From assembly GCA_963922715.1 (NCBI GenBank), contig CAWUJT010000086.1, forward strand, positions 1 to 10,035: DNA of 10,035 nt, written 5' to 3'. The number at the start of each line of letters is the position of its first letter. Positions within the stretch are counted from its first letter, which is position 1. Positions 6,748-10,035 of the stretch are shown here, piece by piece. The position numbers and the translations under genes were made by a program. The notes under the pieces are model-generated. The model searched no databases. It saw only the letters and a program-made list of their open reading frames with translations, and was not told where the DNA came from. The stretch comes from CAWUJT01 sp963922715. Lineage in GTDB: Bacteria; Pseudomonadota; Alphaproteobacteria; Rhodobacterales; Rhodobacteraceae.

Positions 6748-8046
6748 TTATTCGGCCGCGAAGGCGACTTTGCGGCCCGTTTTTTGCGACTTGATGCGGT
6801 CTTCGATTTCTTCGCGGAAGTTGCGGATCAAACCTTGGATCGGCCAGGCGGCGGCATCCCCAAGTGCGCAGATTGTATGGCCTTCCACTTGTTTGGTCAC
6901 ATCCAGAAGCATGTCGATTTCCTCGATCGCGGCCTCTCCACGCATCAGTCGCGCCATCACCCGCATCATCCATCCCGTTCCCTCGCGGCAAGGGGTACAC
7001 TGACCGCAACTTTCATGTTTGTAAAACTTCGACAGCCGCCAAATCGCCTTTACAATATCGGTGGATTTATCCATGACGATGATCGCCGCTGTCCCAAGAC
7101 CGGATTGCAGGTCATTGCGTAGGTAATCGAAGTCCATCACTGCATCGCGCATGTTCTCTCCGCGCACACAAGGCACCGAGGACCCCCCAGGGATCACCGC
7201 CAGAAGGTTATCCCAACCGCCACGGATACCGCCACAATGGGTTTCGATCAAATCTTCGAACGAGATCGACATCTCCTCTTCAACCACACAAGGTGTGTTT
7301 ACATGGCCGGAAATGGCGAAAATCTTTGTGCCGGTGTTGTTTGGCCGTCCAAAGCCGGCAAACCATTCCGGTCCCCGGCGCAAGATCGTGGGCACAACCG
7401 CAATCGATTCGACATTGTTGACGGTGGTTGGGCAGCCATAAAGCCCTACGCCCGCGGGAAAGGGTGGCTTCATCCGCGGCATTCCCTTTTTGCCTTCCAG
7501 GCTTTCAAGAAGCGCCGTTTCTTCCCCACAGATATATGCACCCGCGCCGTGATGCAGGAACAGATCAAAATCCCACCCTGATCCAGCGGCGTTTTTGCCA
7601 ATCAAGCCGTCTTCATAGGCCTCATCAATCGCAATCTGTAATGCTTCTTTTTCTCGGATATATTCCCCACGAATATAGATATAAGCCGCATGCGCCCCCA
7701 TCGCAAAACTGGCGATCAAGCACCCTTCGACCAACGTGTGAGGATCATGGCGCATAATTTCACGATCTTTACAGGTCCCAGGCTCAGACTCGTCCGCATT
7801 CACCACCAAATAGGCGGGGCGACCGTCACTTTCCTTCGGCATAAAGGACCATTTCAGCCCCGTCGGGAAACCCGCACCGCCGCGCCCCCGCAACCCACTG
7901 GCTTTCATCATCTCAATGATCTTTTCGCGCCCAAGCGCAATCAGGGCCTTTGTCCCGTCCCAATGCCCGCGGGCCTTGGCCCCTTTGAGGCTACGATCTT
8001 TTAGACCATAGAGATTGGTGAAGATACGATCTTGGTCTTGCAACAT
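6748..8046 (-). CDS. nuoF: NADH-quinone oxidoreductase subunit F (NuoF)
   Basis: Subunit that binds NADH and FMN and carries the first [4Fe-4S] cluster (N3); it takes the hydride from NADH on the cytoplasmic side. The protein is 432 aa, normal length. GLRGRGGAGFPTGLKW at 51-66 is the glycine-rich loop for FMN/NADH. NADESEPGTCKDRE lies at 83-96, GAGAYICGEETALLESLEG-type sequence at 167-185, and the cluster ligands are Cys347, Cys350 and Cys353 (ESCGQCTPCREGTGW) plus Cys393. The ATG at 8044-8046 has GAGGAA at 8054-8059, 7 nt upstream, overlapping the end of the DUF5337-like gene. The frame stays open to 8094, but the canonical N-terminus (MLQDQDRIFTNLYG) begins at 8046. The next gene, MAPEG-like, begins 13 nt after the stop. 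Confidence 0.98.
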   Translation of the reverse strand: MLQDQDRIFTNLYGLKDRSLKGAKARGHWDGTKALIALGREKIIEMMKASGLRGRGGAGFPTGLKWSFMPKESDGRPAYLVVNADESEPGTCKDREIMRHDPHTLVEGCLIASFAMGAHAAYIYIRGEYIREKEALQIAIDEAYEDGLIGKNAAGSGWDFDLFLHHGAGAYICGEETALLESLEGKKGMPRMKPPFPAGVGLYGCPTTVNNVESIAVVPTILRRGPEWFAGFGRPNNTGTKIFAISGHVNTPCVVEEEMSISFEDLIETHCGGIRGGWDNLLAVIPGGSSVPCVRGENMRDAVMDFDYLRNDLQSGLGTAAIIVMDKSTDIVKAIWRLSKFYKHESCGQCTPCREGTGWMMRVMARLMRGEAAIEEIDMLLDVTKQVEGHTICALGDAAAWPIQGLIRNFREEIEDRIKSQKTGRKVAFAAE

Positions 8047-8050
8047 AGGC

Positions 8051-8296
8051 TCATTCCTCGGAACGGTTTCGTGCCCGCCAAATACCAAACCCAACGATCA
8101 ATGCCCAGGCAAAAGCGGCAAGTGCGGCAAAATCAAACAGGAACACATATCTGACGGGCAATCCAAACTGACCGCCAAAGAATTGCAACCCGACCCAGAT
8201 AAACATCGTGGCGATTATCACAATAGCAACAAGGCGCGCCTGACGCGCGCTTGTATGTGCAGAACGACCTTTCACGCGATCAGTAGACGTCGCCAT
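8051..8296 (-). CDS. Small two-helix membrane protein, DUF5337-like
   Basis: Protein of 81 aa: a basic N-terminus (about 1-21), a first membrane helix at about 22-42, the GLPVRYVFLFDFAALAAFAW segment at 45-64 that leads into the second helix (about 52-72), and a charged tail RARNRSEE. The ARLVAIVI...QFGLPVRY-FLFD-AALAAF-WAL pattern resembles DUF5337, a family I associate with Rhodobacterales. The start at 8296 overlaps the upstream HHH gene by 17 nt and has no strong ribosome site of its own, so coupling or another nearby start is possible. nuoF starts 4 nt after its stop. A small membrane-bound accessory protein of complex I is one possibility but is inference from position only. Confidence 0.78.
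   Translation of the reverse strand: MATSTDRVKGRSAHTSARQARLVAIVIIATMFIWVGLQFFGGQFGLPVRYVFLFDFAALAAFAWALIVGFGIWRARNRSEE
8054..8059 (-). promoter_or_regulatory. Ribosome binding site of nuoF
   Basis: GAGGAA on the minus strand, 7 nt before the nuoF ATG at 8046. It lies across the last codons of the DUF5337-like gene and excludes the longer in-frame start at 8094. Confidence 0.65.
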
Positions 8297-8930
8297 CTTC
8301 AACACGTTTGGAAAACGCGGTCTCGGCCCCGGATGCAAGAGTTTTCGCCTGTTCGATCCATTTATCCCGCGTCACGCGGCCTTTAAATCCTTCAAGATTT
8401 TCGTCAACCCAAGCAATTTCACTCTCACTCCAACCCGCTATCTGGTCGAAATGATAAAATCCCATCGAATGGAGAAGCTTCTCAAGTTTTGGACCAACGC
8501 CTTTGATTTGCTTGAGGTTATCCGTCGTTCCACCCCGCGGAGCCTCTAAACCTTTCGGCTGTGCAGGCGCAGACGACGGAACTTCTGTCGTCTCGGAAAC
8601 AACAGGTTCTGAGACAGATGGTGTTTCGGTTTCAACTGTAGTTGTCGTTTGGGACGTTTCTGATGCCAAAGCGGGCGCTGACACGGCAGACGTATCGTCT
8701 TCCTGTGCAACTGTTTTATCAGAGTGGGCCGTCGGTTCTGCTGTGACGGCCCCCATCATCATAGTGAGCAAAACGCCCAAAACCGCAAAAACCAGCAGGC
8801 CGACAAAAATCGCCTGGATCAAAATCCAATCCGCAAAAAACATAAGAAGGACTGTTGCGAATATCCCTACAAGAAACGCAATCAACCAAAGGATTATCGT
8901 TTCGCTTATTCCATCCGATTTTGTGTTCAT
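8280..8930 (-). CDS. Membrane protein with C-terminal helix-hairpin-helix domain, paralogous to the NuoE extension
   Basis: Protein of 216 aa in three parts. Residues 11-32 and 36-60 are two hydrophobic helices. Residues 64-135 form a low-complexity linker rich in Thr, Ser, Glu, Val, Pro and Ala. Residues 137-199 are a helix-hairpin-helix-like domain opening with DNLKQIKGVGPKLE and including HFDQIAGW, AWVDENLEGFKGRV and W-xx-QAK. The same domain ends NuoE, encoded just upstream: 49 of 63 aligned residues are identical by hand count. Related domains are, to my knowledge, also C-terminal extensions of ribosomal protein L21 in Rhodobacterales, so the domain is probably a general interaction module rather than a DNA-specific one. 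Start ATG at 8928-8930 with GGAGAG at 8935-8940. It lies 80 nt after nuoE and overlaps the DUF5337-like gene by 17 nt. A membrane anchor or assembly factor for the NuoE/NuoF module is a reasonable but unproved idea. Confidence 0.88.
   Translation of the reverse strand: MNTKSDGISETIILWLIAFLVGIFATVLLMFFADWILIQAIFVGLLVFAVLGVLLTMMMGAVTAEPTAHSDKTVAQEDDTSAVSAPALASETSQTTTTVETETPSVSEPVVSETTEVPSSAPAQPKGLEAPRGGTTDNLKQIKGVGPKLEKLLHSMGFYHFDQIAGWSESEIAWVDENLEGFKGRVTRDKWIEQAKTLASGAETAFSKRVEDGDVY
8334..8522 (-). repeat. HHH domain copy 2 (in the membrane protein)
   Basis: Codes for residues 137-199 of the membrane protein. It aligns without gaps to the copy at 9023-9211, with 49 identities in 63 residues. 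The DNA is clearly more diverged than the protein, which suggests selection on the protein rather than a recent duplication. Confidence 0.9.
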
Positions 8931-8967
8931 TGTTCTCTCCCCGTCGTTTAGGTCACGTAATGGGCGC

Positions 8968-8973
8968 AGTATA
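8968..8973 (-). promoter_or_regulatory. Possible -10 element in the gap after nuoE
   Basis: TATACT on the minus strand, 37 nt before the start of the HHH membrane protein gene, in the 80-nt gap 8931-9010. The 30 nt at 8971-9000 have only 7 G/C. No good -35 hexamer is found 16 to 18 nt upstream, so an internal promoter is only a possibility. No terminator-like hairpin with a T-run is seen in the gap. Confidence 0.2.
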
Positions 8974-9010
8974 GGTTTATTAATCGTTTTTATTTGTGCA
9001 CGTCACCCAT

Positions 9011-10033
9011 TTACTCTCTGTTTGCAAGGTTTTTGGCCTGCAAGACCCAATTATCACGACTGACGCGACCTTTGAAGCCTTCAAGATTATTATCAACCCA
9101 TGCAACTTCAGCTTTAGTCCAACCTGCGATTTGGTCAAAGTGAAAAAACCCAAGGGCATGTAAGAGGGCTTCAAGTTTTGGCCCAACGCCTTTGATCTGT
9201 TTCAAATTGTCTGGTTTGCCCGCACGCGGACTTTCCAGAATCTGTGGTTTCTCTTGCGTATCCGTCTGCGCCGTTTCCTGACTGTTACGCGCGGCTCCAA
9301 CGCCATGGCCGGTTGTGCCCGCACCATGGGTGATCCATGGTGTCAACAAGGGGGCCTCGGTGCCCTCAATGCGCTTAATCGTATCTTGCAACCGTTCCGC
9401 CAAAGACACAGAGCCATTTGCCGGCTGCGCCGCTCCATCCATATCTTTCAGAGACGTCAAGCCGCCTTTGGGTTCAGAAGCGAAGCGGCCATTCTGAGGC
9501 CCAGGACGGGGGGTGTCCCCGTTGCGCAAGGCATCAATCAGCTCGCCAAACCGTGCGGTGGTCAGGTCTTCGTAGTAATCCTTGCCAATTTGCGCCATGG
9601 GTGCGTTGGTGCAAGCGCCCAGGCACTCAACCTCTTCCCAAGAGAGTTTACCATCTTCGCTGATCTGATGTGGCTGTGGCGCGATTTTCTCTTTGCAAAC
9701 AGCGATGAGGTCCTCCGCCCCGCAGATCATACATGACGTTGTGCCACAGACTTGGATATGGGCAACCGCCCCAACGGGTTGCAGCTGGAACATGAAATAG
9801 AAGGTCGCCACTTCCAGCGCGCGGATAGAGGCCATGTCGAGCATCTCGGCCACATATTCAATCGCGGGCCGCGAGAGCCATCCCTCTTGCTCTTGCGCCC
9901 GCCAAAGAAGGGGTATGATGGCACTGGCCTGGCGGCCTTTGGGATATTTCTTGATCTGTGCCTCAGCCCAAGCGCGGTTTGCGGGCGTAAAGGCGAAACT
10001 GTCGGGTTGGTCGGGGTGAAGGCGGCGGAGCAT
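9011..10033 (-). CDS. nuoE: NADH-quinone oxidoreductase subunit E (NuoE) with long C-terminal HHH extension
   Basis: NuoE holds the [2Fe-2S] cluster N1a beside NuoF in the NADH-oxidising module. The core, residues 1 to about 165, has the ligands Cys96, Cys101, Cys137 and Cys141 (C-x4-C ... C-x3-C) in the usual context (QVCGTTSCMICGAE; VECLGACTNAP). The N-terminus MLRRLHPDQPDSFAFTPANR is the typical alphaproteobacterial start, so the ATG at 10031-10033 is taken; its upstream signals lie outside the window. The protein is 340 aa, about twice the bacterial minimum of some 165 aa. The extra part is a low-complexity linker (about 170-273, rich in Gly, Pro, Gln and Thr) with a short helix at 208-223, then an HHH-like domain at 275-337. 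That domain is nearly the same as in the next gene. NuoE proteins with such extensions occur in Rhodobacterales, so this is a real family variant and not a frameshift. Confidence 0.97.
   Translation of the reverse strand: MLRRLHPDQPDSFAFTPANRAWAEAQIKKYPKGRQASAIIPLLWRAQEQEGWLSRPAIEYVAEMLDMASIRALEVATFYFMFQLQPVGAVAHIQVCGTTSCMICGAEDLIAVCKEKIAPQPHQISEDGKLSWEEVECLGACTNAPMAQIGKDYYEDLTTARFGELIDALRNGDTPRPGPQNGRFASEPKGGLTSLKDMDGAAQPANGSVSLAERLQDTIKRIEGTEAPLLTPWITHGAGTTGHGVGAARNSQETAQTDTQEKPQILESPRAGKPDNLKQIKGVGPKLEALLHALGFFHFDQIAGWTKAEVAWVDNNLEGFKGRVSRDNWVLQAKNLANRE
9023..9211 (-). repeat. HHH domain copy 1 (C-terminus of NuoE)
   Basis: Codes for NuoE residues 275-337, from DNLKQIKGVGPKLE to QAKNLA. 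It is the partner of the copy at 8334-8522. Both copies are preceded by a similar short lead (ESPRAGKP and EAPRGGTT), so the homology extends slightly into the linker. Confidence 0.9.
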
Positions 10034-10035
10034 TA

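Noticed and set aside
8931..9010. Rho-independent terminator after nuoE
   Set aside because: The only inverted pair, AATGGG/CCCATT, has a loop of about 43 nt and no T-run follows the second arm, so it does not meet the form of an intrinsic terminator.
8503..9063. Plus-strand reading frame of 186 codons opposite the HHH membrane gene and the nuoE end
   Set aside because: It covers the repetitive Thr/Ser/Glu linker of the opposite gene, which gives long open frames by composition, and then spans the intergenic gap. No conserved pattern is seen.
9011..9520. NuoE C-terminal extension as a frameshifted or mis-joined second gene
   Set aside because: The reading frame is continuous, the linker is low-complexity as expected for a fused domain, and long NuoE proteins of this type are known in Rhodobacterales.
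1..10035. CRISPR arrays, insertion sequences, tRNA or rRNA genes
   Set aside because: No spaced short direct repeats, transposase motifs, terminal inverted repeats or RNA gene patterns were seen; nearly all of the window is densely packed coding sequence on one strand.

Overview
The window is a slice of a respiratory complex I (nuo) operon. Every supported gene lies on the minus strand, so transcription runs from the right edge to the left edge. In transcription order the core genes are nuoE (entire), nuoF, nuoG, nuoH and the first 112 codons of nuoI, which runs off the left edge. Gene order, the long C-terminal extension on NuoE, and small proteins resembling families typical of Rhodobacterales (DUF5333, DUF5337) point to an alphaproteobacterium of the Rhodobacterales, most likely the marine Roseobacter group. 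The genus cannot be told from this stretch.

Nine non-core genes sit between the core subunits. Between nuoE and nuoF are a two-helix membrane protein with a C-terminal helix-hairpin-helix (HHH) domain and a small DUF5337-like membrane protein. Between nuoF and nuoG are a MAPEG-like membrane protein, a lipoprotein, a DUF3291-like protein and a secreted DUF5333-like protein. Between nuoG and nuoH are two lipoproteins, the first with a BamE/SmpA-like segment. Between nuoH and nuoI is a cytoplasmic protein of two tandem SnoaL-like domains. Unidentified reading frames inside nuo clusters are known from Paracoccus and Rhodobacter; this operon is at the rich end of that pattern.

Spacing is tight throughout: several stop/start overlaps (ATGA or longer), and gaps mostly of 4 to 46 nt. 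The one larger gap is 80 nt, AT-rich, after nuoE. No terminator is seen. The core genes build the NADH-oxidising module (NuoE, NuoF, NuoG), the quinone-site membrane subunit (NuoH) and the connecting 2x[4Fe-4S] subunit (NuoI). The interleaved genes are probably co-expressed with them and could be accessory subunits, assembly factors or passengers; the sequence alone does not decide this.

The items most worth a second look are the near-identical HHH domain carried both on NuoE and on its downstream neighbour, the lower-GC tandem SnoaL gene interrupting nuoH-nuoI, and the group of four exported proteins around nuoG that each have exactly two cysteines beyond the signal region.
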